Counted from the stretch's first letter, positions 8,772-16,834 are shown. The stretch: 64,000 nucleotides of DNA from Vibrio cortegadensis (GCF_024347395.1 NZ_AP025472.1:2666001-2730000), one strand, 5' to 3'. Notes: a model not told the origin generated them from the letters alone. Made by a program: numbers and translations.

Positions 8772-9848
8772 ATGAAAACTAACAATAAAGTCCTATTACT
8801 TTTAAAAACAATGGCTATGGCAGCGATTGCCACACTCTCTTTGTCACTACATGCCGCAGAGAAAACCTATAGATTAAAACTCGCTGAAACCTGGGGACCA
8901 AATACCCCTATCCTTGGCGATGCGACTAAAAATATGGCGAAGCTTGCCAATGAAATGTCTAACGGCCGCTTACAGATCCGCATTGATTCCGCAAACAAGC
9001 ACAAAGCGCCGTTGGGTATTTTCGACATGGTGAAATCAGGGCAATACGATCTAGGCCACTCAAGCTCTTACTATTGGAAAGGCAAGGTTCCAAACACCCT
9101 ATACTTCTCATCAATGCCATTCGGAATGATGACAACAGAGCAGTATGCGTGGTTTTATCGTGGTGGGGGCATGGAGCTAATGCAAGAGGTGTACGCACCG
9201 CATAACTTACTCTCCTTCCCTGGAGGTAACTCTGATATCCAAATGGGAGGTTGGTTTAAGAAAGAGATTAAATCTATCGACGACCTACAAGGGCTTAAAA
9301 TGCGCATTCCAGGTTTTGCTGGCGAGGTATTCGCAAAGGTAGGAGCAAAGCCAACCAACATTGCACCAGGAGAACTCTTTACCTCTCTTGAACGTGGAAC
9401 AATAGATGCCTTAGAGTGGGTTGGGCCCGCTTTTGATCTTCGTATGGGCTTTCAGAAAATTGCTCCTTTCTATTATACTGCGTGGCATGAACCAGGTTCA
9501 GAAACCCAGTTCCTAGTGAATAAGAAAACGTGGGATAAATTACCAGCAGATTTACAGATAATTTTAGAAACCGCTTTCCGCGTTGCGGCATTTGATATGT
9601 ACGTACAAGCCATAGATGCAAATGCAAATAGCTGGAGTTCGATGCTTGCTGAATATCCTGCTATTAAAGTTAGAGATTTTCCGCCTGAAGTTTTGAGTAC
9701 CATGCGTTTAGCGACAGAGCAACTATTAGAAGAGCAAGCAAGCCAAGATCCTCTAGCCAGAAAAATCATCGAATCACAGGCAAACTACCTACAAAAAGTC
9801 CGTGGGTGGACAGATATCTCAACAAAGGCATATTTGAATAACAATTAG
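8772..9848 (+). CDS. TRAP transporter substrate-binding protein, DctP family (orphan)
   Basis: A 358-residue periplasmic binding protein with a signal peptide ending near residue 29 (SLSLHAA). DctP-type signatures are YRLKLAETWGPNTP early on, LQGLKMRIPGFAGEVFAKVGA near the middle (where the family has its carboxylate-binding arginine, here in KMRIPG) and GTIDALEWVGPAFD, which resembles the ligand-pocket segment of sugar-acid and 2-oxoacid binders. It would deliver an organic acid to a TRAP permease. No dctQ or dctM gene lies beside it, so it is an orphan that may feed a permease elsewhere, or act as a sensor ligand carrier. The ligand is not inferable. Confidence 0.85.
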   Translation: MKTNNKVLLLLKTMAMAAIATLSLSLHAAEKTYRLKLAETWGPNTPILGDATKNMAKLANEMSNGRLQIRIDSANKHKAPLGIFDMVKSGQYDLGHSSSYYWKGKVPNTLYFSSMPFGMMTTEQYAWFYRGGGMELMQEVYAPHNLLSFPGGNSDIQMGGWFKKEIKSIDDLQGLKMRIPGFAGEVFAKVGAKPTNIAPGELFTSLERGTIDALEWVGPAFDLRMGFQKIAPFYYTAWHEPGSETQFLVNKKTWDKLPADLQIILETAFRVAAFDMYVQAIDANANSWSSMLAEYPAIKVRDFPPEVLSTMRLATEQLLEEQASQDPLARKIIESQANYLQKVRGWTDISTKAYLNNN

Positions 9849-9882
9849 ATACTTAAACCCTTAAACCCTTAAAACCGCAAAT

Positions 9883-9913
9883 TAGCCCACTATGATTTTA
9901 GTGGGCTACTTTG
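9883..9913 (+). terminator. terminator after the TRAP binding-protein gene
   Basis: TAGCCCAC and GTGGGCTA form an 8-bp stem around a 12-nt loop and lead into CTTTGTT, 34 nt after the stop. Confidence 0.65.
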
Positions 9914-10074
9914 TTAAAAAATCATGTTATTCAATGCAGTAATTTCCATCCAATATGTAAATACAGGCATATAAAATCTATTCTTATTACTTACAAAAAA
10001 ATAGTGATGGAGATCAAATAAAGATAGCGATGAGAGGCGTATTTTTACTGGCGTTCATATTGAGGAGAATATAT

Positions 10075-10350
10075 ATGACAGCGTCTAAAAATTTTCTAAG
10101 GGACTTGCTGGGCTTGGCTCTAATCGTTTCAACTGCGTTTGCTGTATTGAGTTTCCTACTCGATATCATGGGAGGCATCGCATATTTCAGTCATGAAGAT
10201 ATCATCGCGAGTACCTTCTTCCATGAATCTTTGTATTTCATAGCCTTCCTTATTCCACCGTATTTCATTTGGAAGTTTATCAATCGCCCAGAATTGATTG
10301 TGGCTGTTCAAGAATACCAATTAAACAAAAGTAAGAATGAACAATTCTAA
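10075..10350 (+). CDS. small two-helix membrane protein of unknown function
   Basis: A 91-residue protein starting MTASKNFLRDLLGLALIV. GAGGAGA lies 7 nt upstream of this ATG, which favours it over an in-frame ATG at 10030. Two hydrophobic segments (about residues 8-32 and 43-65) suggest two membrane helices, with a hydrophilic tail ending QEYQLNKSKNEQF. I do not recognise the family and no catalytic motif is visible. It stands alone between the orphan TRAP binding protein and nagB. It could be a small stress or transporter-associated protein, but that would be a guess. Confidence 0.55.
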   Translation: MTASKNFLRDLLGLALIVSTAFAVLSFLLDIMGGIAYFSHEDIIASTFFHESLYFIAFLIPPYFIWKFINRPELIVAVQEYQLNKSKNEQF

Positions 10351-10804
10351 GTACGACTGATAGGCCATATCTTACATTTTTCTTAAATAGCGATAATGTC
10401 TAGTTTTCCAAGTTAGTATTTTCAGAAGAGCCCGATACTGATGGGCTCTTACTTCTAAAAACATCTCTATCCAAGAACTGCCGACTTAATACCACATTCA
10501 CGATTGCAAGATTTTCCCAATAGTTCGCCCTCAGTAACAAGAACCCTACTTATATCTTAAGAGATGAGATTCCCTAGCGAGCTTACAAGCCAATAGTTCG
10601 TAATCAAACGGGTCTCTCATTCTTTTTTAACCAAGCTAAAAAACGAGGTGCATTTTTATCTAAATTCACAATGATGGCATTAATGTAAATCTTACTATCG
10701 TTAAACTATTGCTTGAATCGCGAAAAAACTAGCCAATATTTCAATCTTATTTTATAATAAAAATTAAGAATCGCATCCAATACTATTTCTATAGGAAAAG
10801 ACAA
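10351..10804. other. 454-bp intergenic region upstream of nagB
   Basis: No gene is supported. AAGAGCCC/GGGCTCTT (10426-10450) makes an 8-bp hairpin without a clean T tract, possibly a weak terminator for the small membrane-protein gene. Near nagB an AT-rich partly palindromic stretch (10746-10768, CTTA...TAAG ends) is a plausible NagC-type or other operator, but the match to any consensus is too loose to name it. Confidence 0.35.
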
Positions 10805-11605
10805 ATGAGACTAATTCCTCTAAATAATGCTGCACAAGTTGGTAAATGGGCAGCTCGTCACATTGCAAGCAAAATCAACGCATTCAACCCAACAGCAGAC
10901 TGTCCATTTGTTCTTGGTTTACCAACAGGTGGTACACCTCTTGCGACATATAAAGAGCTAATTGCCCTTTGTAAAGCTGGCGATGTTAGCTTCAAAAATG
11001 TTGTGACTTTCAACATGGATGAGTATGTTGGTATCGATCCAAACCATCCTGAATCTTACCGCTCTTTCATGTATGACAACTTTTTCAATCACGTTGACAT
11101 CCAAGAAAAGAACATCAACCTACTTAACGGCCTAGCGAAAGATGTGGATGCACACTGCGCCGAGTATGAAGAAAAGATTCGTTCTTACGGTAAAATCAAC
11201 CTATTCATGGGTGGTGTTGGTATCGACGGTCATATCGCATTCAATGAACCTGGTTCTTCTCTATCTTCTCGCACTCGTATCAAAACTCTAACGCCAGATA
11301 CTCGTATCGCGAACTCACGCTTCTTCGATAATGATATGAATCAGGTACCAAAATTTGCATTAACCATTGGTGTAGCAACACTACTCGACGCTGAAGAAGT
11401 CATGATCCTCTCGCAAGGTCATAACAAGGCTCAAGCGCTTCAAATGGCTATCGAAGGCTCTGTGAACCACATGTGGACGGTTACTGCGCTTCAAATGCAT
11501 CCAAAAGCCGTTATCGTTGCTGACGAACCCGCACAGCAAGAACTAAAAGTGAAAACGCTTAAATATTTCCAAGATCTAGAAGCTGAGAACATTCAAGATC
11601 TATAA
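10805..11605 (+). CDS. nagB: glucosamine-6-phosphate deaminase
   Basis: A 266-residue hexosamine catabolic enzyme that converts glucosamine-6-phosphate to fructose-6-phosphate and ammonia, feeding chitin- and GlcNAc-derived sugar into glycolysis. Motifs match NagB: FVLGLPTGGTPLATYKEL at residues ~35-52, FNMDEYVGI with the catalytic Asp near 72, HPESYRSFMY, and GGVGIDGHIAFNEPGSS near 137-153 with the active-site Asp and His. AGGAAAAG precedes the ATG. It runs toward glmS, the enzyme of the reverse flux, with an accessory cassette between them. Confidence 0.98.
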   Translation: MRLIPLNNAAQVGKWAARHIASKINAFNPTADCPFVLGLPTGGTPLATYKELIALCKAGDVSFKNVVTFNMDEYVGIDPNHPESYRSFMYDNFFNHVDIQEKNINLLNGLAKDVDAHCAEYEEKIRSYGKINLFMGGVGIDGHIAFNEPGSSLSSRTRIKTLTPDTRIANSRFFDNDMNQVPKFALTIGVATLLDAEEVMILSQGHNKAQALQMAIEGSVNHMWTVTALQMHPKAVIVADEPAQQELKVKTLKYFQDLEAENIQDL

Positions 11606-11630
11606 GTTACCGTTCACTTAATAACGACTT

Positions 11631-11660
11631 AAACCACTTTATATCAAAAGTGGTTTTTTT
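11631..11660 (+). terminator. nagB terminator
   Basis: AAACCACTTT and AAAGTGGTTT (10 bp, 6-nt loop) are followed by a T tract, 26 nt past the nagB stop. Confidence 0.85.
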
Positions 11661-11712
11661 ATCTTCCGCGTCATTGGATACCAACGATAAACCAATCGTA
11701 GCCTTTCAGTAG

Positions 11713-12015
11713 GGGTCTGTTGCAAAAAATTTAACCACGGCTCAGAACCCTTTATTCCCCACCAAGAAGCTCGTTGTAGCCACCGGCGGTTTCAAAATAC
11801 GAAAGCGAGCTTGGTCAACCATCCAGGGGTTCGAATCATTACGGATGTTGAACAAAGGTCAGTTTGATTTCTGGTTACGCAATGATGCACATAAAACCAT
11901 TGTGCGGGAGAGCTCCGCCTTTACTAATCGTTTATTCAATGTTGAGGTGATTTACTCGTAATTTTAAGCCAATGTCTGGCTAGATCTGCCTTATCTGATT
12001 ATTTGCAACAATCCC
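11713..12015 (+). mobile_element. degenerate, internally deleted IS6-family element (about 303 bp)
   Basis: The terminal repeats GGGTCTGTTGCAAA (11713-11726) and TTTGCAACAATCCC (12002-12015) are inverted and agree at 12 of 14 positions. Both resemble the GGCACTGTTGCAAA ends of IS26-type elements. Between them is a short in-frame remnant of an IS6-type transposase C-terminus (separate entry). A complete IS6 element is about 800 bp, so most of the transposase gene, including the catalytic core, is missing. I see no 8-bp target duplication at the ends. The copy cannot supply its own transposase, but both ends are kept, as in a MITE-like derivative. Confidence 0.75.
11788..11961 (+). pseudogene. 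IS6-family transposase, C-terminal fragment
   Basis: 57 codons open in one frame translate to GFKIRKRAWSTIQGFESLR, then MLNKGQFDFWLRND and so on to a TAA at 11959. The pattern G-F-K, then A-x-x-T-I-x-G-x-E-x-x-R-x-L-x-K-G-Q is the C-terminal signature of IS6/IS26 transposases. The DDE catalytic core and N-terminal HTH are absent, and the sequence upstream of 11788 does not continue the family pattern. No start codon or ribosome-binding site is evident, so it is a remnant and not a gene. Confidence 0.75.
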
Positions 12016-12115
12016 TTTTTAATCAACTTGCATAGTGATGCCGTTAAAAACTTCCCCTTAAGAAAGACGTTTTTGCACACTTTTGGGAGAAAACGGTCAT
12101 CGGCAAGGCTGGCGG

Positions 12116-13063
12116 TTAGAATAGCTTTAACTCTGAACAGCGGGATATTATCAGTTGCTTCAACCACTGATGTGCCAGATCATTCTCCCTGTTTTCATGA
12201 TAGAACAGCGTATAAGATAAGGGGGCAATACTAAAAGGTAACGGCACAACCTTCAGATCAAATTTCCTCGCTATATGTTTAGCATAAAGACTTGGGACTG
12301 TGAGTATCAGGTTTGTATGACAACATAATTCTGCTGCGCTGTTAAAGTCAGGTACGTAGATAGCAACGTCTCGTTTAAGTTCCATCTCGGCTAACTTAAC
12401 ATCCAGCAGCCAACGTTCATTCTTATAGTATTTGGTTACTATATGCCTGTGTGACAGATAGGTTTCTAACTCCCATTTATCCTCTGAACTAAAGTGCTTC
12501 GGGTTCACTATGCAGCAGAGCTGATCCTGAAAGAGTTCGTAAGTAGCAATACCCTTTGGTGGTTGCAGAGTTCTCTCTGCATCTCTAGGGTGCAGTTGTT
12601 TACCAGTAATAGCGAAGTCTAATTCCCCCTTCAATAGTTGTTCGAATGTGCCAGAATCCCAGTTGCAGGTATCGATCGTTATTTTCGGAGCTTGAGAAAG
12701 CGCTTCACCGATGAACCGAGGAAACATGAGCGGATAAATACTCTCAACCACCGCCACTTTAAAACATCTGGAGCTATGCTGTGGTTCAAACATATTTGGG
12801 GCAGTAAGCTTTTCTATATCAAATAGTAGGTTAACTAAATCTGGATGAATTTGTTTAGCCCTTGTTGTTGGCTCCATCCCATAGCCTGACCGCTCAAGTA
12901 GAGGATCATCAAATAGATCCCTCAGTCTGGCCAAACTTTTGCTGACGGCAGATTGACTCAGGTTGAGATGTTCAGCGGCTTTACTAACACTGTTGTGTTC
13001 CAGTAGAACATGCAGGCAAACCAGTAGATTTAAGTCGAGGCGGGCTAGTTTTTCTAAAGACAT
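12116..13063 (-). CDS. LysR-family transcriptional regulator
   Basis: 315 residues. The N-terminal winged helix-turn-helix is clear: LARLDLNLLVCLHVLLEHNSVSKAAEHLNLSQSAVSKSLARLRDLFDDPLLERS, in residues 5-60. The rest is a type-2 periplasmic-binding-like effector domain ending HQWLKQLI. It resembles the LeuO/NodD-like subgroup that starts with DLNLL. It is divergent from the YdcZ-type membrane-protein gene (127-bp gap), so the likely targets are itself and the ydcZ-epimerase pair. The co-inducer is unknown. Its stop lies 100 bp from the IS6 remnant, in the accessory cassette between nagB and glmS. Confidence 0.9.
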   Translation of the reverse strand: MSLEKLARLDLNLLVCLHVLLEHNSVSKAAEHLNLSQSAVSKSLARLRDLFDDPLLERSGYGMEPTTRAKQIHPDLVNLLFDIEKLTAPNMFEPQHSSRCFKVAVVESIYPLMFPRFIGEALSQAPKITIDTCNWDSGTFEQLLKGELDFAITGKQLHPRDAERTLQPPKGIATYELFQDQLCCIVNPKHFSSEDKWELETYLSHRHIVTKYYKNERWLLDVKLAEMELKRDVAIYVPDFNSAAELCCHTNLILTVPSLYAKHIARKFDLKVVPLPFSIAPLSYTLFYHENRENDLAHQWLKQLIISRCSELKLF

Positions 13064-13190
13064 AAGCTGCTTCTGTTTATGTATTCTTTCATGGAATAGA
13101 TATAATGAATTTAAACCATTTCAATTCATAAATCGATTATTTTAACCTTTCTCTCAGTTACAAACGTATCGATTGATGAGGAGTGTCATT

Positions 13191-13628
13191 ATGATTGAGA
13201 TGCTAATAACGATAGCAATTGGCCTCCTTGGTGGGGTTGCTGTTGGTACACAGACACCTATCGCTGGTGCAATGTCTCAGCGAGTTGGCGGGGCTGCTAG
13301 TAGTGTTATTGTACATTTTGGTGGATTAGTTGCGTCGCTTATTCTTCTGGTTTCCAGACGAGGAGAAGATATCACCCAATGGCGAGAGTTGCCGTGGTAC
13401 ATGTTGTGTTGCGGCGGGTTTGGTCTGGTGCTGTTTCTAACCGTTAGTCATACCATTCCAAAGTTGGGAGCGGTATCGGCTATAACATTAATCATAGTAG
13501 GCCAACTTTTGGCTGGGGTAGTTATTGATTATTTGGGTGCTTTTGACACCATTCCACGAGGTCTCGAAATAAACAGAATGATAGGTCTTGCTCTGTTGTT
13601 TGCTGGTGCTTATCTGGTTATTCGATAA
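13191..13628 (+). CDS. DMT-superfamily membrane protein, YdcZ (DUF606) type
   Basis: A small protein of about 145 residues. The start MIEMLITIAIGLLGG was chosen because GAGGAG lies 9 nt upstream; an in-frame TTG at 13173 is weaker. Five hydrophobic segments span nearly the whole length, as in the 5-TM YdcZ family. Conserved features are GVAVGTQTPIAGAMSQRVGG in TM1 and the following loop, and the C-terminal helix GLALLFAGAYLVIR. Such short transporters are thought to act as dimers; substrates are mostly unknown. The epimerase gene follows after 31 nt, so they are probably one operon under the divergent LysR regulator. Confidence 0.85.
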   Translation: MIEMLITIAIGLLGGVAVGTQTPIAGAMSQRVGGAASSVIVHFGGLVASLILLVSRRGEDITQWRELPWYMLCCGGFGLVLFLTVSHTIPKLGAVSAITLIIVGQLLAGVVIDYLGAFDTIPRGLEINRMIGLALLFAGAYLVIR

Positions 13629-13659
13629 ACCTATGACCTGTGTTCAAATTGGGTAGCTT

Positions 13660-14529
13660 ATGAAAATCTTGGTAACAGGCTCAGCAGGTCGTATCGGTCG
13701 TAATATCTATATTCATTTAATGCGTATGCATGAAGTCGTAGGTTTAGATCTTACACCATGTTCAACGGTTGATTATATCGGAGATATCAGAGACCCAGAG
13801 TTGATAAGATCTGCTCTCAGTGGCGTCGATGTTGTAATCCATGCTGCCGCACTGCATGCCCCACATGTTGGCATTTTCTCAGATGAAGAGTTTATTGATA
13901 TAAACGTAAAAGCCACGAAACGACTGGCAACAACAGCAATTGAGCAGGGTGTCTCCCACTTCGTATTCACCAGTACAACGGCACTTTATGGTTTTGCATC
14001 TACTCCTGATGAACAAGCTGGTTGGATTACAGAAGAAGTTATACCGTTCCCGAAGACCATTTATCATAAGAGCAAGATTCAGGCTGAAAACTTGCTCCAA
14101 AGAATTTCGGTTGATAATTCTTTACCAATAACGGTGTTGCAAATATCTCGTTGTTTTCCTGAACCTGCTGACATTATGGCCGTCTATAGATTGACTCGCG
14201 GAATTGACGCCAGAGATGTTGCTTCAGCTCATGCATGTGCAATCCAAATCCGTCCTGCTGGTTTTACCCGATTCATCATTTCGGGTAGCTCACCCTTTAG
14301 CCCTGATGATTGTGAACCACTATTACGCTGTGCTTCTGAAACGATTAAAAAACGTGTACCTGAACTTGCTGATGAGTTCAGCTTTAGAGGCTGGAAATTA
14401 CCAGATAAACTTGACCGAGTTTACGATTCATCTCTCGCTCAGAAAGAACTGATGTGGAGGCCAGGGTTCAGCTACGCAGGTGTATTGGAACTACTGGACA
14501 ATGGGATTGCAGAAGTGCTCCCAGTATAA
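13660..14529 (+). CDS. NAD-dependent epimerase/dehydratase (extended SDR)
   Basis: 289 residues of the extended short-chain dehydrogenase/reductase family. The Rossmann glycine motif is VTGSAGRIGRNIY at residues 5-17, the cofactor-adjacent VVIHAAALHAP lies near residue 60-70, and the catalytic dyad is in FPKTIYHKSKIQ (YxxxK) near residue 130. The NAD-binding acidic residue is in VVGLDL. The substrate is probably a nucleotide sugar or sugar acid, but cannot be assigned. Its pairing with a membrane transporter and a LysR regulator suggests a small uptake-and-conversion or export module. It is 31 nt behind the ydcZ-type gene. Confidence 0.88.
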   Translation: MKILVTGSAGRIGRNIYIHLMRMHEVVGLDLTPCSTVDYIGDIRDPELIRSALSGVDVVIHAAALHAPHVGIFSDEEFIDINVKATKRLATTAIEQGVSHFVFTSTTALYGFASTPDEQAGWITEEVIPFPKTIYHKSKIQAENLLQRISVDNSLPITVLQISRCFPEPADIMAVYRLTRGIDARDVASAHACAIQIRPAGFTRFIISGSSPFSPDDCEPLLRCASETIKKRVPELADEFSFRGWKLPDKLDRVYDSSLAQKELMWRPGFSYAGVLELLDNGIAEVLPV

Positions 14530-14892
14530 GAAAACGGTCCCTTGTCCGTTTGGAGTTAGGCTCAACCAAACGGATGAGGGCTTAATATTTGCCTTATCGA
14601 GAAGAAGCGATTGTTGAATAGTCATGCAATAACCGATTTTTGATCAGAATTGACGATTTTGAAAAGAAATGGGCGTTTCTTTTCAGCGCTTTGTGGCATC
14701 TGTTCCTTGAAACGGTGCAATAAATTGGGGACTGAGTTTATCGTCTCAAAATCTCGCTGAATGATAATGGGGCATAAACGATTTAGAAATGGCAGCGTAC
14801 CTATATGAACGCTGCCATTTTAGTATGACACTTTAATACTTAGTATGAATTTTTGCTCTTCTCACACATTTAATGCTAAGTAATGACGTTTA
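14530..14892. repeat. gap with three inverted repeats between the epimerase gene and glmS
   Basis: No gene is supported in these 363 bp. Three separate inverted repeats stand out: TCCGTTTGG/CCAAACGGA (14545-14574), GAAAAGAAA/TTTCTTTTC (14661-14684) and AAATGGCAGCGT/ACGCTGCCATTT (14787-14820). The last is the most terminator-like. The others have no T tract. The density suggests either decayed mobile DNA at the right edge of the accessory cassette or stacked transcription stops between convergent genes. Confidence 0.5.
14787..14820. terminator. probable bidirectional terminator between convergent genes
   Basis: A perfect 12-bp stem (AAATGGCAGCGT and its complement) with a 10-nt loop lies about 70 nt beyond the glmS stop. 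Flanking T richness is modest on both strands (TTTAG, TTTCTAAAT), so efficiency is uncertain. Confidence 0.55.
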
Positions 14893-16725
14893 TTACTCTA
14901 CCGTCACAGCTTTAGCTAAGTTACGAGGTTGATCGACATCCGTACCTTTAATCAGTGCAACGTGATACGACAGCAGTTGCATTGGCACTGTGTAATAGAT
15001 TGGTGCGGTGATCTCACTAACGTGCGGCATTGTGATGATTTTCATTCCTTCATCAGCTTCAAAACCAGCCTCTTCATCAGCAAATACATACAGTAGGCCG
15101 CCACGAGCACGCACTTCTTCTACATTCGATTTTAATTTCTCTAGTAATTCATTACTTGGAGCAACAACAACAACAGGCATGTCCGCATCAATCAGAGCCA
15201 GTGGACCATGTTTCAATTCACCCGCAGCGTAAGCTTCAGCGTGAATGTAAGAAATTTCTTTCAACTTAAGTGATGCTTCAACCGCGATTGGGTAAAACTC
15301 TCCACGTCCTAAGAATAACGTGTGGTGTTTATCGGCAAAGTCTGGTGCTAACGCTTCAATTTCTTTATCGAATGAAAGTGCCGTTTCAATTTGAGCAGGT
15401 AATTCATGCAGCGCTTTTACAATCTCTTCTTCTTTTTCAGTACAGATCAGGTTCTTTTGCTTACCTAAGGCTGTCACAAGCATAAGTAGAGCTGATAATT
15501 GAGTCGTGAATGCTTTGGTCGATGCAACGCCAATTTCTGCACCAGCACGAGTCATGAAGGCAAAATCAGATTCACGAACTAATGATGAACCAGCAACGTT
15601 ACAAACCGTCATAGCTCCCATGTAGCCTTTCTCTTTCGCTAATCGAAGCGCGGCTAGCGTGTCTGCGGTTTCGCCTGACTGAGAAAGCGTAATCAATAAG
15701 CTATTTGGACGAGTGACAAATTTGCGATAACGGAATTCTGATGCGATCTCAACATCACAACTCACACCCGCAAGAGATTCAAACCAGTAACGCGCCGTCA
15801 TACCTGCATTGTAAGAAGTACCGCAAGCGATGATCTGTACGTGTTCAACTTTGTTTAAGATCTCAACCGCATTCACACCTATGCTTTCTGTGATCACGGC
15901 TTTATCAGTGATTCGTCCTTCCATCGTATTAATAAGAGCTTTTGGTTGCTCAAAAATCTCTTTCTGCATGAAGTGGCGGAACTTTCCTTTATCTCCAGCA
16001 TCTTGTTCGATATTAGACTCAACAATCTCGCGCTCAACCTGTTCACCTTGCTGATCATAAACGGTTACGTCACGACGAGTAACTTCAGCAACATCACCTT
16101 CTTCTAGGTACATAAAGCGGCGTGTCACACTTAAAAGAGCAAGTTGGTCAGATGCAAGGAAGTTTTCACCAACACCAAAACCGATAACAATAGGGCTACC
16201 AGAGCGAGCAACCACAACACGACTAGGATCTTTACGATCAAAGGCTACGGTGCCATATGCGCCATCTAACTGCTTAGCTGTCTTTTGTAGTGCCTCAACA
16301 AGAGTCTCAGAAGTACGCAGTTCCCACTCTACTAAATGAGCAATAACTTCAGTATCTGTTTGAGATTGGAATTCGTAGCCGCGACTTTTAAGCAGAGAAC
16401 GTAACTCTTCATGGTTTTCAATAATACCGTTATGTACTAATGAAATATCACCAGAAACATGTGGATGTGCATTCACTTCTGAAGGTTCACCGTGCGTTGC
16501 CCAGCGAGTGTGTGCAATACCAGTGCCGCCAATTACTTCTTGCTCTTCCACTGCCGCAGCAAGTTCTTTCACTTTACCTAAGCGACGAACTCGAGTTAGT
16601 TTTGAATCTTGATCGACAACAGCAACACCCGCAGAGTCATATCCACGGTACTCAAGCCTACGTAGACCTTCAACTAAAATTTCTGCTACATCACGCTGTG
16701 CTACTGCACCAACAATCCCACACAT
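14893..16725 (-). CDS. glmS: glutamine--fructose-6-phosphate aminotransferase (isomerizing)
   Basis: A 610-residue enzyme that makes glucosamine-6-phosphate from fructose-6-phosphate and glutamine, the committed step to peptidoglycan and LPS amino sugars. The N-terminal glutaminase domain begins MCGIVGAV, so Cys becomes the N-terminal nucleophile after Met removal. RWATHGEP and NGIIENHEELR are classic. Two SIS isomerase domains follow (IACGTSYNAGMTARYW, LSQSGETADT; LFLGRGEFYPIA, KLKEISYIHAEAYAAGELKHGPLAL), ending in KAVTVE. Length is normal. Upstream lies a structured leader and the DeoR-type gene in the same orientation. Confidence 0.99.
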   Translation of the reverse strand: MCGIVGAVAQRDVAEILVEGLRRLEYRGYDSAGVAVVDQDSKLTRVRRLGKVKELAAAVEEQEVIGGTGIAHTRWATHGEPSEVNAHPHVSGDISLVHNGIIENHEELRSLLKSRGYEFQSQTDTEVIAHLVEWELRTSETLVEALQKTAKQLDGAYGTVAFDRKDPSRVVVARSGSPIVIGFGVGENFLASDQLALLSVTRRFMYLEEGDVAEVTRRDVTVYDQQGEQVEREIVESNIEQDAGDKGKFRHFMQKEIFEQPKALINTMEGRITDKAVITESIGVNAVEILNKVEHVQIIACGTSYNAGMTARYWFESLAGVSCDVEIASEFRYRKFVTRPNSLLITLSQSGETADTLAALRLAKEKGYMGAMTVCNVAGSSLVRESDFAFMTRAGAEIGVASTKAFTTQLSALLMLVTALGKQKNLICTEKEEEIVKALHELPAQIETALSFDKEIEALAPDFADKHHTLFLGRGEFYPIAVEASLKLKEISYIHAEAYAAGELKHGPLALIDADMPVVVVAPSNELLEKLKSNVEEVRARGGLLYVFADEEAGFEADEGMKIITMPHVSEITAPIYYTVPMQLLSYHVALIKGTDVDQPRNLAKAVTVE

Positions 16726-16757
16726 AAAACGTCTCCAATATTATTAATTTTTTGATT

Positions 16758-16820
16758 ATTTCTTATCGGCGGCAAGCAAACCCACTGGTACTGAATCTAT
16801 TCAGTATAGTGATAAGAAAT
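16758..16820 (-). promoter_or_regulatory. structured glmS leader: nested inverted repeats
   Basis: Perfect 10-bp arms ATTTCTTATC (16811-16820 read on the reverse strand) and GATAAGAAAT (16758-16767) enclose 43 nt. The enclosed stretch holds a second perfect repeat, TACTGAAT-AG-ATTCAGTA (16789-16806). The structure ends about 32 nt before the glmS ATG. E. coli glmS is controlled through its leader by the sRNA GlmZ. Whether this leader is an RNA switch, an sRNA target or a DNA operator is not decided by the sequence. Confidence 0.5.
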
Positions 16821-16834
16821 TAATTGCATTTTGT

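Noticed and set aside
12028..12234. 68-codon forward ORF overlapping the end of the LysR gene
   Set aside because: No Shine-Dalgarno or family resemblance; it overlaps the 3' end of a real gene. In another frame, codons ending WEKTVIGKAGG-stop at about 12117 look like debris of some ORF but cannot be assigned.
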